DNA of 64,000 nt. Source: Microthrixaceae bacterium (lineage in GTDB: Bacteria > Actinomycetota > Acidimicrobiia > Acidimicrobiales > Microtrichaceae). Both the position numbers and the translations under genes were made by a program. The stretch is from the NCBI GenBank assembly GCA_023957975.1, contig JAMLGM010000002.1, forward strand, positions 248,001-312,000, read 5' to 3'. The first letter of the stretch is position 1, and each line of letters begins with the position of its first letter. Below, piece after piece: positions 45,084 to 52,900 of the stretch. The notes beneath the pieces are model-generated. The model had not been told where the DNA came from and ran no database searches. It was given only the letters and a program-made list of their open reading frames with translations.

Positions 45084-46397
45084 ATGTCATCGATGCCCCC
45101 TCCGGAGGGGACCGCGGGTCAACTTGGCGCTCAGCCCACGACCGCGGGTCCCCCTCCCTATGCGCCGCCGGTGCCACCGGCAGTTCCGAACGCGCCGCTC
45201 GAGATACCCGGGATGCCCGGCGTGCCGGTTGAGGACGCCACGGTCGACACGCAGAACGCGCGACTCGACGATGGTGTGAACCGGTGCCCGCGCTGCGGCT
45301 CGACCGACATCCAGCTGCGGGCGTCGGCCGGCATGCTCATGTGTCTGTTCTGTCGACATGAGTGGGCCGAGGCGCGCCTAGACGAGTCGGTTGCGACCGG
45401 CGATATCGGCTCGTTGCGCGGCACCGTCGTGGGGTCTGGCGCCGCGGACATCGACGCCGCCGCGGACACGACGATCACGTTGAAGTGCGGTGGTTGCGGC
45501 GCGGAGGTGGTGATCAACACCGACGTCGAGATGGGCGCGCGGTGTCACTGGTGCCGCCACGTGCTCACCATCAACGAGCAGGTACCCAACGGCGCGGTGC
45601 CCGACGCGGTGTTGCCGTTCACGATCACCCACGACAAGGCGGTTGCGATCATCGCCGAGTTCGCAGGGAAACGCCGGACCTTTGCGGACCGGACCTTCGT
45701 GCGGGAGTTCACCCCCGAAAACGTGGTCGGGGTGTACATGCCCTACATGGTGGTCGACGCCAACATGAGCGCGGACGTCGCCGGGTTCGGCGAGGTGGAA
45801 ACCCGCCGGTACACCCGTGGTTCGGGAGACAACAAAGAGACGTATTACGACGCGGACGTGTATGCGGTGGAGCGCCACGTCGACCTCATCGTCGACGACC
45901 TCACGATCGAGGCGTCCTCGGAGCGGTCCAACATGAACACCTCGCTGAACACCAACAACATCATCAATACGATTCTGCCGTTCGACACCGAGAACGCCGT
46001 GAAGTGGAACGCGAACTATCTGAACGGGTTCACCTCGGAAAAGCGCGACCGCGACGTCGTTCACGTCACCCCGGACCTCGAAAACCAGCTGTTGTCGATT
46101 GCCCGGTCCCAGGTGGAGGGCAGTGTTGAGCGTTATGACCGTGGGGTGCGTTGGGAACGCGAACGCCTCGAGGTCCACGGCACCCGGTGGCTCGCCATGT
46201 GTCTGCCGGTGTGGCTCTATTCCTATTACCACGAGAAGAACGGCAAGGGCATGGTTCACTACATCGCGGTGAACGGACGTACGGGCGAGGTGATGGGCAG
46301 TGTGCCGGTGTCAAAGCCGCGGTTGTTGGCCGCAGCGCTGACCGTCGGCACCGTGCTGGAGTCCCTGGTCATCGGGTTCCTGGTGGCGACCTCGTGA
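45084..46397 (+). CDS. YdjG-like double zinc-ribbon membrane protein
   Basis: A 437-residue protein with a Pro-rich N-terminus, a TFIIB-type zinc ribbon (NRCPRCGSTDIQL and MCLFCRHEW), a second ribbon (LKCGGCGAEVVI and RCHWCRHVL), then a beta-rich central domain (VVGVYMPYMVVDANMSADVA) and a C-terminal hydrophobic helix about 410-432. It resembles Bacillus YdjG, the partner of the SPFH protein YdjI, encoded 47 bp upstream. Function in detail unknown. Confidence 0.75.
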   Translation: MSSMPPPEGTAGQLGAQPTTAGPPPYAPPVPPAVPNAPLEIPGMPGVPVEDATVDTQNARLDDGVNRCPRCGSTDIQLRASAGMLMCLFCRHEWAEARLDESVATGDIGSLRGTVVGSGAADIDAAADTTITLKCGGCGAEVVINTDVEMGARCHWCRHVLTINEQVPNGAVPDAVLPFTITHDKAVAIIAEFAGKRRTFADRTFVREFTPENVVGVYMPYMVVDANMSADVAGFGEVETRRYTRGSGDNKETYYDADVYAVERHVDLIVDDLTIEASSERSNMNTSLNTNNIINTILPFDTENAVKWNANYLNGFTSEKRDRDVVHVTPDLENQLLSIARSQVEGSVERYDRGVRWERERLEVHGTRWLAMCLPVWLYSYYHEKNGKGMVHYIAVNGRTGEVMGSVPVSKPRLLAAALTVGTVLESLVIGFLVATS

Positions 46398-46699
46398 CGG
46401 CGCACTTCGCCACGCTGTTGGCAACTCACCTGGCCGGGTTCCTCGCCGAATCCGATGACAGCAACCCGGGTTGGCTGTTGCTACTCGGACCGGCCGGTGG
46501 TGCAGGCCTGTACTTCACCTTGTGGCGGTACTACCGAAACACCGACAAGTCACACAGCTTCGAACGCGAAACCCGGGTGGATGCCCAACCGATCACCGGC
46601 AGCGATCGCAAGGTCAACGAGGTCAAGGGAACCAAGAAGTCGAGCATCGACGGTGACAACCATGCTTCACACCGGCAACGGGTTCAGCGGGTTTCGTGA
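46394..46699 (+). CDS. Small membrane protein of the SPFH/zinc-ribbon operon
   Basis: A 101-residue protein starting at GTG 46394 in a GTGA overlap with the zinc-ribbon gene. An N-terminal hydrophobic segment, a second one about 26-42 (GWLLLLGPAGGAGLYFTLW), then a polar Lys/Asp-rich cytoplasmic tail. It is the third member of the operon, as YdjH is in Bacillus, but I see no sequence signature that proves homology. Its 3' end overlaps the amidase start by 38 bp. Confidence 0.6.
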   Translation: MTAHFATLLATHLAGFLAESDDSNPGWLLLLGPAGGAGLYFTLWRYYRNTDKSHSFERETRVDAQPITGSDRKVNEVKGTKKSSIDGDNHASHRQRVQRVS

Positions 46700-47618
46700 C
46701 GGTGCGAGCGTTGGCGGTGACCCGTTGAAGCGCACGGTCCTGGTTCTGGCGGCGGTCGCGGTGCTGAGTGCGTGTGGGTCCAACGCTTCGACCGAGGCCG
46801 AGACTGCGACGACGACCTCGAGTCCCACTACGACGACGACGGTGGCGACCTCCACCACGACGACCGTGGCGACCTCCACCACGACCACGACGACGGTTCT
46901 GGCTACGAGCACCACGGCAGCCGCAACCACCGCGGTGCCGGCGACGTCGACGTCCAGCGCGGCGGGTTCGTTGGCGGGGCGGGTGATCGTGGTTGATCCC
47001 GGCCACAACGGCGCGAACGGGTCGCACAGTTCCGAGATCAATCGGCAGGTGGACGCGGGAGGGTTCAAGAAGGCGTGCAACACGACGGGCACGTCCGCGG
47101 CGGGGTATGCCGAGCATCAGTTCAACTGGGAGGTTGCCACCCGTGTCGCGGCTCTGTTGCGGTCGCGTGGGGCGACGGTGATCCTGACGCGTCCCGACAA
47201 CAACGGCTGGGGTCCGTGCGTGGACGAACGTGGCCGGACGGCGTCCACCAACGGTGCCGACGCCATGGTGTCGATTCATGCGGATGGCTCCTCCGCCTCG
47301 AATCACGGGTTCCACATCATCCACCCCGCGGTGGTGGCGAACCATACCGAGGCGATCGTCGAGCCCTCCCAACGGCTTGCAGGGTTGTTGCGTGACGAGT
47401 TGGTGGCGAGCGGCTTGAGCCCGTCGAACTACATCGGGCGCCAGGGGCTCAACCAGCGTGGCGACCTCGGGACGCTGAACCTCGCGGGTGTCCCTGTGGT
47501 GATGCTCGAGTCGGGCAACATGCACAACTCCGGCGACCTCGCCATGCTTCGTTCGGCAGAGGGGCAGGACCGGATCGCCGAATCGATCGTGCGCGCCTTC
47601 GAGGGGTACTTCGCCTGA
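46662..47618 (+). CDS. N-acetylmuramoyl-L-alanine amidase (Amidase_3), lipoprotein
   Basis: Cleaves the amide bond between MurNAc and the stem peptide. A 318-residue protein: leader LKRTVLVLAAVAVLSACGS with lipobox LSAC, a long Thr/Ser-rich spacer (46793-46965, partly built of repeated GTGGCGACCTCCACCACGAC units) and an Amidase_3 domain with the zinc ligands in VVDPGHNGANG, YAEHQFNWEVA and VSIHADGSSAS and the catalytic Glu in VVMLESGNMHN. Start ATG 46662 is used; TTG 46725, directly before the leader, is an attractive alternative. Last gene before the tRNA-Thr island. Confidence 0.88.
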   Translation: MLHTGNGFSGFRDGASVGGDPLKRTVLVLAAVAVLSACGSNASTEAETATTTSSPTTTTTVATSTTTTVATSTTTTTTVLATSTTAAATTAVPATSTSSAAGSLAGRVIVVDPGHNGANGSHSSEINRQVDAGGFKKACNTTGTSAAGYAEHQFNWEVATRVAALLRSRGATVILTRPDNNGWGPCVDERGRTASTNGADAMVSIHADGSSASNHGFHIIHPAVVANHTEAIVEPSQRLAGLLRDELVASGLSPSNYIGRQGLNQRGDLGTLNLAGVPVVMLESGNMHNSGDLAMLRSAEGQDRIAESIVRAFEGYFA

Positions 47619-47666
47619 ACCGCAGTTCGACAGCCACGGTGCCTCGCTGAATTCGGTGGTGCCAGC

Positions 47667-47710
47667 GGAGCCCGAACTCGGATTCGAACCGAGGACCTGC
47701 TGTTTACCAG
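47667..47710 (-). other. Attachment site A: tRNA-Thr 3'-half copy (left end of island)
   Basis: Matches 54193-54236 at 43 of 44 positions; the single difference lies in the anticodon loop (TTTACCAG versus TTTACAAG). It has no 5' half, so it is not a tRNA gene. It marks the left junction with the chromosome. Confidence 0.8.
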
Positions 47711-47715
47711 CCGTA

Positions 47716-48064
47716 CGCCACCGTAGATTTGCAGACACCCCGAGCCGCTGGCTGTGACGTCCAGAGCAGGGTCGACGAGGGCCGTCGCGAGTTCGTGGGC
47801 GAGGGCGGCACCGTCGATATCTTGGGTAACGGCCAACACGACCAGGTCCACCAGGTCCTTTTCCCGGCTCGACCGCTTGCCGTCGTAGAGCTGCATCGCG
47901 GCGCACACCTTGTCGGCGATCTGTTCGACTGCCGGGTACAGCCGGTAGTCGAACCGAACCAAACGCGGCAGGTCGCGGTCTTCGTCGTACTGCCGCACCA
48001 CGGCGGTTGCGCATGGGGCGTTCTTCACCGGCCACACGCGGCGGCGTCGCGAATGCCTGATCAC
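47716..48064 (-). pseudogene. Remnant of an AbiEii-type nucleotidyltransferase toxin gene
   Basis: Minus-strand frame with VRFDYRLYPAVEQIADKVCA, LYDGKRSSREKDLVDLVVLA and AALAHELATALVD, the C-terminal half pattern of AbiEii/Type IV toxin nucleotidyltransferases (ADK and KDLVDL motifs). The N-terminal nucleotidyltransferase active site is absent, and the frame runs into attachment site A. Probably inactivated when the left unit formed; no AbiEi antitoxin is present. Confidence 0.5.
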
Positions 48065-48123
48065 CAGATGTGCCGGCTAGTTGGCTCGTCAGTGTTCTTC
48101 TAACGTGCCCATAGGGAGGGCTC

Positions 48124-49254
48124 ATGGAACACGGAGAACCAGGTCACGCGGCTCGCAAGAAGGCCGAGGATGCGGCACGCGCCGCTGAGCACCTGGAACG
48201 CAAGGCGACGAACGCTCGAAAAGTCTCGAAAGATTGGGCCGCGGGTGCTGCGGGCGAGGAAGCGGTTGCCCAGGCGATCTCCCCGCTGAGCGCCGAGGGC
48301 TGGTTCATGTTGCACGACCGGGTGATGCCAGCCGGCGGCAACATCGACCACATCGTTGTCGGCCCCGGGTCGGTCATCGTGCTGGACGCCAAGGCGTGGA
48401 ACGGCGAACTCTCGGTTCGCAACGGCCGGCTCTACAACGGCACCTGGAACCAGGACAGGGCTCTCGCGAAGTTGGCCGCCCAGCGCGAGGCGGTGAGCGC
48501 AGCGCTGGGGAGCGACGGCCCCGTCGACATGGCGCTGGTCATCACCACCCAGCCAGCGTTCGGTCCTCAAGCGGTAGGCGAGGCCGTGGTGCTGGGAGTC
48601 GGGCACCTCCTCGAAGCGGTGCAGTCCAGCCGTACGAGCTACTCCTCCGCACAGGTCGACTCGATGGTCTCGATCCTGCTCGACGCGTTCCCGGCAGCGG
48701 GAACCGTGCCGCCGGCAGCGACTGGGCTGCAGCAGGTGGACGGGGTTGAGGTAGGTGAATTGTTCGATCGAGCCAATCGATTCTTTTTCCTCAACCAGTG
48801 GAAACGCTACGGGAAGCACCGCATCTACCTGCGAGACGAGGATGGAGAGCAGTACGGATTCAAGAATGTGCTCGACGGGACCCTCCACCTGGATCACCCG
48901 AACGACGAGATGGTCGAGGTAGTGCTGCGTTCTGCTACCCAGACCGGGCTCAAGCTCGCCCAGCGCGATGTCCCCAAGCTGAGGATCCCTGTCGTGGGAG
49001 GACGTCTGTTGGGACTTTTCGGCCGCCTGTACTGCTCGGCGATCGTCGGTTTCCGCTGGCAGTCCAAGGGTAAGGACCTCCTGTACGGAACCTTGATCAA
49101 CCCGACCGACGGCATCCTGGATCTCGGCTATGTCGACTTGGCTACCGGCTGGATAAAGCCGGCTTCACAGGGCCCGCTGACTCGGGACCGAGGTCCTGCA
49201 GAGCGCTACCTCGCCCTCCTTCGCGACCGTAACCCGTTCAACGCCACACCCTGA
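48124..49254 (+). CDS. NERD-domain protein
   Basis: A 376-residue protein. An N-terminal charged helix (about 8-40, ARKKAEDAARAAEHLERKAT) is followed by a NERD nuclease-related domain about 42-150: GAAGEEAVAQAISPL, GGNIDHIVVGPGSVIVLDAK and LAAQREAVSAAL. The D..DAK spacing is the PD-(D/E)xK-like core. The C-terminal half (about 215-375) is beta-rich with no recognised family. ATG follows GGGAGG. It is the only intact gene of the left island unit; NERD proteins often appear in mobile or defence contexts, so a DNA-processing or defence role is possible. Confidence 0.75.
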   Translation: MEHGEPGHAARKKAEDAARAAEHLERKATNARKVSKDWAAGAAGEEAVAQAISPLSAEGWFMLHDRVMPAGGNIDHIVVGPGSVIVLDAKAWNGELSVRNGRLYNGTWNQDRALAKLAAQREAVSAALGSDGPVDMALVITTQPAFGPQAVGEAVVLGVGHLLEAVQSSRTSYSSAQVDSMVSILLDAFPAAGTVPPAATGLQQVDGVEVGELFDRANRFFFLNQWKRYGKHRIYLRDEDGEQYGFKNVLDGTLHLDHPNDEMVEVVLRSATQTGLKLAQRDVPKLRIPVVGGRLLGLFGRLYCSAIVGFRWQSKGKDLLYGTLINPTDGILDLGYVDLATGWIKPASQGPLTRDRGPAERYLALLRDRNPFNATP

Positions 49255-49561
49255 ACGGTGTCGACGTCGCACGGGACGCTCTCAGAGGGACGAAGGCGCC
49301 AGGCTGTGGGAAGACAAGGCAGCGCCCTGTCTGAAGGGCCTGAAGGGCTCCGTCGCCGAGGACGCAGTCGTCGAGCCGGACTCTCCCGAAGACGACGAGT
49401 CGTCGCCCTGAGCGGCGCTGTCCAGCGCTACCCAGTCGCCCCGAGCCTGTGCACTCGATTCGCAGCACATGGCGGCCCATTACGACACACGTACGGAGAT
49501 TCGCGGATCCCCGAAACATTCAGGATCGCGACCTAGGCCCGCCGCTTAGGGCAATCCGTGT
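49255..49561. other. Gene-free stretch between the NERD gene and attachment site B
   Basis: No credible complete gene. An open frame over 49274-49411 reads as a plausible protein tail (LWEDKAAPCLKGLKGSVAED, ending PDSPEDDESSP) but has no start and may be a gene remnant. Confidence 0.3.
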
Positions 49562-49605
49562 GGAGCCCGAACTCGGATTCGAACCGAGGACCTGCTGTTT
49601 ACAAG
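49562..49605 (-). other. Attachment site B: tRNA-Thr 3'-half copy inside the island
   Basis: Identical over all 44 bases to 54193-54236. No tRNA 5' half is next to it. It is the left end of the integrase-bearing unit (49562-54236) and the right end of the NERD unit. Confidence 0.85.
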
Positions 49606-49667
49606 CCGCGATTCGAATGTCCATCAAGTGCCGCCAGCGTCCGTCCCGTCACGGGTCTCGCACCAAC

Positions 49668-49732
49668 GTCTCACGTACAATACCGCCCTTATCCGGGGGT
49701 GTCCGCCACGTTGGTGAGACAAATGGTGAGAC
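49668..49732. promoter_or_regulatory. Cluster of GTGAGAC motifs near attachment site B
   Basis: GTCTCAC at 49668-49674 and two direct GGTGAGAC copies at 49713-49720 and 49725-49732. The same motif forms a palindrome at the other end of the unit (54072-54091). Candidates for integrase or excisionase arm sites. Confidence 0.4.
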
Positions 49733-49753
49733 GCTGCCCCTACGGTCTCCCTC

Positions 49754-50131
49754 GTGGATGACTTCCGTCTGGCGCGCCAGCGAATGATGCAGTCGGGCTT
49801 CCCCAGCAGCGGCGACAACCTCGTCGGCATGGAGATGGACGTGTTCATCTTGCTCGGTCAACTCGATGCGATCGACGAGGACAGCGTCGAGGCGAGGACA
49901 CAGCCCCACGCCGAGCGCTTGATAGTGGCGAGCTGTTCGCCGGCAGCGACGGCCACGATCGAGGAGGTCGTGAGCGGTGTCGATGAACTCTGGAACAGTC
50001 AGCTCCGGTACGGGTACGACGCCGCCCACATTTGGACCGCCGAGTCGGCGGGCCCACAGCTGGAGTTCATCACCCAGATCGCTGAGGGCGGCTTCTACGT
50101 GACCGGAGCGGTGCAGATCAGAGAGCGGTAG
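49754..50131 (+). CDS. Hypothetical protein
   Basis: A 125-residue acidic protein (GTG start) with no recognised domain, signal peptide or membrane segment: DDFRLARQRMMQSGFPSSGD at the N-terminus, EEVVSGVDELWNSQLRYGYD in the middle. Codon use looks genuine. It lies 22 bp after the GTGAGAC motif cluster and 69 bp before the next gene start, probably forming a two-gene cargo unit. Confidence 0.55.
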   Translation: MDDFRLARQRMMQSGFPSSGDNLVGMEMDVFILLGQLDAIDEDSVEARTQPHAERLIVASCSPAATATIEEVVSGVDELWNSQLRYGYDAAHIWTAESAGPQLEFITQIAEGGFYVTGAVQIRER

Positions 50132-50200
50132 GTGCATCAGCGCACTTGGGTGAGCGAGGGGGCGACTCGTGTGCTCGGACGGCGTGCAAGGCTTGGCGTG

Positions 50201-50557
50201 ATGGAACTCGAGCATGTGAGCCTGGTCGACAGCTTCGTTCTCAGCATCGAGTCCGATGAGTCCTATGTCGCCTTCGAGTTGGATGCCGCTCTCGAGACCG
50301 CCCACGAGAGGTTCTACGAGCCACCTCGGCCCGGTGAGAACGGGGCATACGCGCATCTCCGTTGGTGCCTACGGGGCGAGGTGTGGTGGAACGAGGGCCC
50401 GCATCTCGATCGGCCGGCCATCGGCGCCGATGGTGAACGGGACTTCGGTGGGATCGATGTCTGGTTCAGCGAGGGTGACGTGGACCACCTTGAGGGGGAG
50501 TGGGGTGAAGTAGCTGTCCGGGGCGCGGTCCAGACCGTCGAGTACCTGTCGCCGTGA
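50201..50557 (+). CDS. Hypothetical protein of an actinobacterial family of unknown function
   Basis: A 118-residue acidic protein: MELEHVSLVDSFVLSIESDE, then VAFELDAALETAHERFYEPP and WGEVAVRGAVQTVEYLSP. I recall similar small proteins in actinobacteria, with a beta-rich layout and conserved RPGE, but none with known function. The in-frame GTG at 50132, directly after the upstream stop, would add 23 residues; ATG 50201 gives the family-like N-terminus. A 49-bp hairpin element begins 7 bp after its stop. Confidence 0.6.
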   Translation: MELEHVSLVDSFVLSIESDESYVAFELDAALETAHERFYEPPRPGENGAYAHLRWCLRGEVWWNEGPHLDRPAIGADGERDFGGIDVWFSEGDVDHLEGEWGEVAVRGAVQTVEYLSP

Positions 50558-50563
50558 AGCGTC

Positions 50564-50612
50564 AGCTTGTTCCGCTTGCGGAACAAGCCAGTCTGTGCCA
50601 CTTCCTGACCAC
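50564..50612. repeat. REP-like hairpin element, copy 1
   Basis: A 49-bp element in inverted orientation to 51788-51836 (43 of 49 bases identical). Its palindromic end has arms GCTTGTTCCG and CGGAACAAGC (10 bp, perfect) around CTTG. Compared with copy 2, one stem pair is changed on both sides (C:G to G:C), so pairing is preserved. The pair brackets a toxin-antitoxin cassette. Confidence 0.7.
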
Positions 50613-50673
50613 GTCGAATGACCACCGATTCGAGACTGCGCGGCGCGGTCCAGGCCGACGTCGCCGGCCGGCG

Positions 50674-50826
50674 TCAGAGCGACTCAGCAGTTGCGATGAC
50701 GCGGTGACGGAAGTCGCCGGGGAGATCGTCGAGGTCGGTGACGACACGATCGCCCAGAGAATCCCGCCTCTCGTCAGGCGAATTGCGTTCGAGCTCTTCG
50801 ACACCGATGAAGGGCAGATCGCTCAC
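50674..50826 (-). CDS. Possible 50-residue protein in the bracketed cassette
   Basis: A short minus-strand frame from GTG 50826 to TGA 50674-50676: SDLPFIGVEELERNSPDERR, then DSLGDRVVTDLDDLPGDFRH. Acidic and protein-like. The opposite strand has an overlapping frame (50554-50892) that I consider a shadow. Follows the 58-residue frame after 49 bp on the same strand. Confidence 0.25.
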   Translation of the reverse strand: MSDLPFIGVEELERNSPDERRDSLGDRVVTDLDDLPGDFRHRVIATAESL

Positions 50827-50875
50827 TGGCTCGACGGTACCCGCCCGGCCGTCGGCCCGGCAGGCGGGTCACGCC

Positions 50876-51052
50876 TCAGCGGCCGTCGTTGAGCTCGGCG
50901 AGCACCTCGGCGAATCGCGCTTTCGCACGGGGCATCTCGTTTAGGAGCTGCTTGAATCGCTCGTGGGCGCCGTCGGCCGTCGCCCAGTCGAACTCGGTCA
51001 GGAGTGTGTCCTCGACCTTCGCACGGTCGACGGGAATGGAAGGCGAGGCCAC
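50876..51052 (-). CDS. Possible 58-residue protein downstream of the PIN-like toxin gene
   Basis: Minus-strand frame from GTG 51052 to TGA 50876-50878. The sequence (VEDTLLTEFDWATADGAHER, then FKQLLNEMPRAKARFAEVLA) is predicted amphipathic helical and looks genuine. It lies 36 bp after the PIN-like toxin stop and could be a third component of the operon or an independent small antitoxin-like protein. A weak AGGA precedes the start. Confidence 0.4.
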   Translation of the reverse strand: MASPSIPVDRAKVEDTLLTEFDWATADGAHERFKQLLNEMPRAKARFAEVLAELNDGR

Positions 51053-51088
51053 GTCGAGATCCTAGACAGAGCGCGAACCGAATGGCCG

Positions 51089-51505
51089 CTACGTGACGAC
51101 GTTGACGGTGATCCCGAGATCCCGGGCGATGTCGCGGGTTCGTCGCCCGACGTTGCGTTCGCTGCCGTACCAGAGCGTCCGGCCGTGGTGGAGACTCGCC
51201 GTAAGCATCTCGGCGATCAGCAGCCCAGTCCCGCCGTAGGCCGCTGAGATCTCGGCGGCCTGGTCGAGGAGCGGTCGTGGGTCGAGGATCTCGAGGATCT
51301 CCGGTGCTGGTCGGCGGAAGGCCGCACGGCCGGGCTCGGAGAGCGCCGCCATGGCTTGGGAGAGCTGGCCGCCGCGGGGTAAGTGGAGGCGTTGCAGGAT
51401 TCGCCAGTGGACCGAGGTGGTGATGGCGAGGACGTCGTCGGGAAGGTCGCTCGGCGTGTCGCCGACGAGTGAGCGGATCGCGAGGTATTCGTCGACGACG
51501 ATCAA
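51089..51505 (-). CDS. PIN-like toxin of a toxin-antitoxin pair
   Basis: A 138-residue protein from TTG 51505. It begins IVVDEYLAIRSLVGD, which places an acidic residue in the first-strand position of PIN ribonucleases, and ends AAYGGTGLLIAEMLTASLHH then RRTRDIARDLGITVNVV, the usual PIN C-terminal layout with a final strand. The other acidic residues are not easily matched, so it is a divergent or degenerate PIN. A 64-residue antitoxin-like gene precedes it by 15 bp. Such toxins cleave tRNA or mRNA. Confidence 0.6.
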   Translation of the reverse strand: MIVVDEYLAIRSLVGDTPSDLPDDVLAITTSVHWRILQRLHLPRGGQLSQAMAALSEPGRAAFRRPAPEILEILDPRPLLDQAAEISAAYGGTGLLIAEMLTASLHHGRTLWYGSERNVGRRTRDIARDLGITVNVVT

Positions 51506-51520
51506 CGGGCTTGAAGACCG

Positions 51521-51715
51521 CTACTTGTCGTCCGGCGAGGTGCCGCCGAGGAGATCGTCGTCGGCCAGGTCCTGAGCGAGCGCCTCGGCGAACTCATCGG
51601 CCAGGTCGCCGGAGGTGAGTCGGCGGAGGATCGCTCGGTCGGCGTCGTCGAGGCGAGGGTCGCCGCTGCGTCGCGCTCGGCGCATGTCCGCAAGGAGTTG
51701 CTCGCCTTTCGTCAT
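51521..51715 (-). CDS. Antitoxin of the PIN-like toxin
   Basis: A 64-residue acidic helical protein from ATG 51715: MTKGEQLLADMRRARRSGDP, DDADRAILRRLTSGDLADEF and a C-terminal acidic tail (DLADDDLLGGTSPDDK). Size, charge and position 15 bp before the toxin gene fit a type II antitoxin. Upstream, GCGTCGC (51732-51738) and GCGACGC (51747-51753) form a perfect inverted repeat that could be its operator. Confidence 0.55.
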   Translation of the reverse strand: MTKGEQLLADMRRARRSGDPRLDDADRAILRRLTSGDLADEFAEALAQDLADDDLLGGTSPDDK

Positions 51716-51787
51716 CGCTCCATTGTGCCCTGCGTCGCGCCCGAAGGCGACGCACGTTGTTGCTCGCTCGATCTCGGCGTGATCACG

Positions 51788-51836
51788 GTGGTCAGGAGAC
51801 GGCACAGACTGGCTTGTTGCGCAAGCGCAACGAGCT
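51788..51836. repeat. REP-like hairpin element, copy 2
   Basis: Inverted partner of 50564-50612. Its hairpin is GTTGCGC-AA-GCGCAAC, against GTTCCGC-AA-GCGGAAC in copy 1. The shared flank GTGGTCAGGA and GGCACAGACTGGCTTGTT lie outside the hairpin on the side away from the cassette. The surrounding 51754-52107 contains no gene I can support. Confidence 0.7.
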
Positions 51837-52107
51837 GGGAGATGGTGGCCGCCTGGCGCCACCACAGCTACATGTTGGTCGCACGGTCGTTCAGCTGTGG
51901 TCGCCGTCGACTTGGTCGGAGAACCGACCGCACTTGAGGAACACAACTCGTGAGGCATCCGGCAACGTTCGCCCGGTTGGCGAAAGCCCGGCTCCGGCGT
52001 CACGGGTGTGGGTCGAAGATTCGCGGGCACTCGTCCGAAGCTCATCGGATAAGGGTCGAACCCGAGCGCAGCGCGCTCCCGTGGTCGAGGTGTGACCCGG
52101 CGTCTGG

Positions 52108-52866
52108 TCAGCGCTCTGCGACGATCAGCCGCATCCCGACGTCGTAGTCCGCAAGATCGCGAAGCTCGCCGTTGCGTCGATCCCACGCTCCGTCCCGGAG
52201 ATCTGTCTCGACAGCAGAAACGACACGGTTCACTACCGCTGGTTCCATACGTGCGAATGCGGATGTTGCCCTGCGCGCTCGCCCGTCGAGGACACGTTCA
52301 GGGTGAGCCCAGAACGAACCGAGGGTCCAGTCGGGCGTGTCTCGGGAGTTGAGGATCGGTTCGACGCAGACGGAACCACCGAGCCAGCTCGTGAGCACGT
52401 CGATTGGCGGAAATGTTGCTCGGTCGAGTGCTGCGGCTTCGGCGAGGTAATCGCGGTACAGCCACATCTGGGCACAAACATCCGGGTCGTAGGTCACGAT
52501 GACGACCGGGCCACGGGCAACGCGGCGGAGTTCGCAAACGCCGCGCTCTTGTTGATCATCCCAGTGGTGAATCGTCAGGACAGCCATCGCTGCATCAACG
52601 CTGAGGTCTCGCAGGGGAAGCGTGGCTGCGGTTCCCCGCAATGCTGGCGCGAGGTCGGCTGATCGTTGATCTGCCATGACGTCGCTGGGCTCAATTGCGA
52701 TCACATGGCGGTCGCGTGGCTCGTACGAACCTGTCCCCGCGCCGACATTCACGAGCGTCCGGCTGTCGCCGAGGGCGATGTCGATGCGCTCACGCAGTCG
52801 AGGGTCCTCGCGACGGGTGGTCGAGTAGCCGTGTCCGATGATGTCATAGCGCGGATCCAGGGTCAC
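52108..52866 (-). CDS. Class I SAM-dependent methyltransferase
   Basis: A 252-residue Methyltransf_11-type enzyme: TLVNVGAGTGSYEP (motif I, SAM binding, about residues 36-50), HVIAIEPSDVMADQR (motif II acid), AATLPLRDLSVDAAMAVLTI then HHWDDQ (post-motif), and a C-terminal alpha/beta region. Target unknown; relatives methylate small molecules. GTG start. It lies 39 bp from the integrase stop on the same strand, within the right island unit, and is probably cargo. Confidence 0.8.
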   Translation of the reverse strand: MTLDPRYDIIGHGYSTTRREDPRLRERIDIALGDSRTLVNVGAGTGSYEPRDRHVIAIEPSDVMADQRSADLAPALRGTAATLPLRDLSVDAAMAVLTIHHWDDQQERGVCELRRVARGPVVIVTYDPDVCAQMWLYRDYLAEAAALDRATFPPIDVLTSWLGGSVCVEPILNSRDTPDWTLGSFWAHPERVLDGRARRATSAFARMEPAVVNRVVSAVETDLRDGAWDRRNGELRDLADYDVGMRLIVAER

Positions 52867-52900
52867 GCGCTTGAGGTTACAAGCGCCGCTTACGCGAGCT

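Noticed and set aside
45097..45110. CCCCTCCGGAGGGG palindrome as an operator
   Set aside because: It lies within the first codons of the zinc-ribbon gene (Pro-Pro-Glu-Gly) and is explained by coding in GC-rich DNA.
46793..46965. Short repeats in the amidase gene as a possible CRISPR or microsatellite
   Set aside because: They encode an in-frame Thr/Ser-rich linker; no spacer structure exists. No CRISPR array was seen anywhere in the window.
47667..47740. Possible tRNA gene at the left end of the island
   Set aside because: Only the 3' half is present and the anticodon loop is altered; no acceptor or D-arm partner sequence exists. It is an attachment-site relic.
49562..49640. Possible tRNA gene in the middle of the island
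   Set aside because: Same reason: sequence beyond the anticodon loop does not form the 5' half.
50554..50892. A 112-codon plus-strand frame after the hypothetical gene at 50201
   Set aside because: It runs through the REP-like hairpin and an Arg-rich low-complexity stretch; the minus strand has more protein-like short frames.
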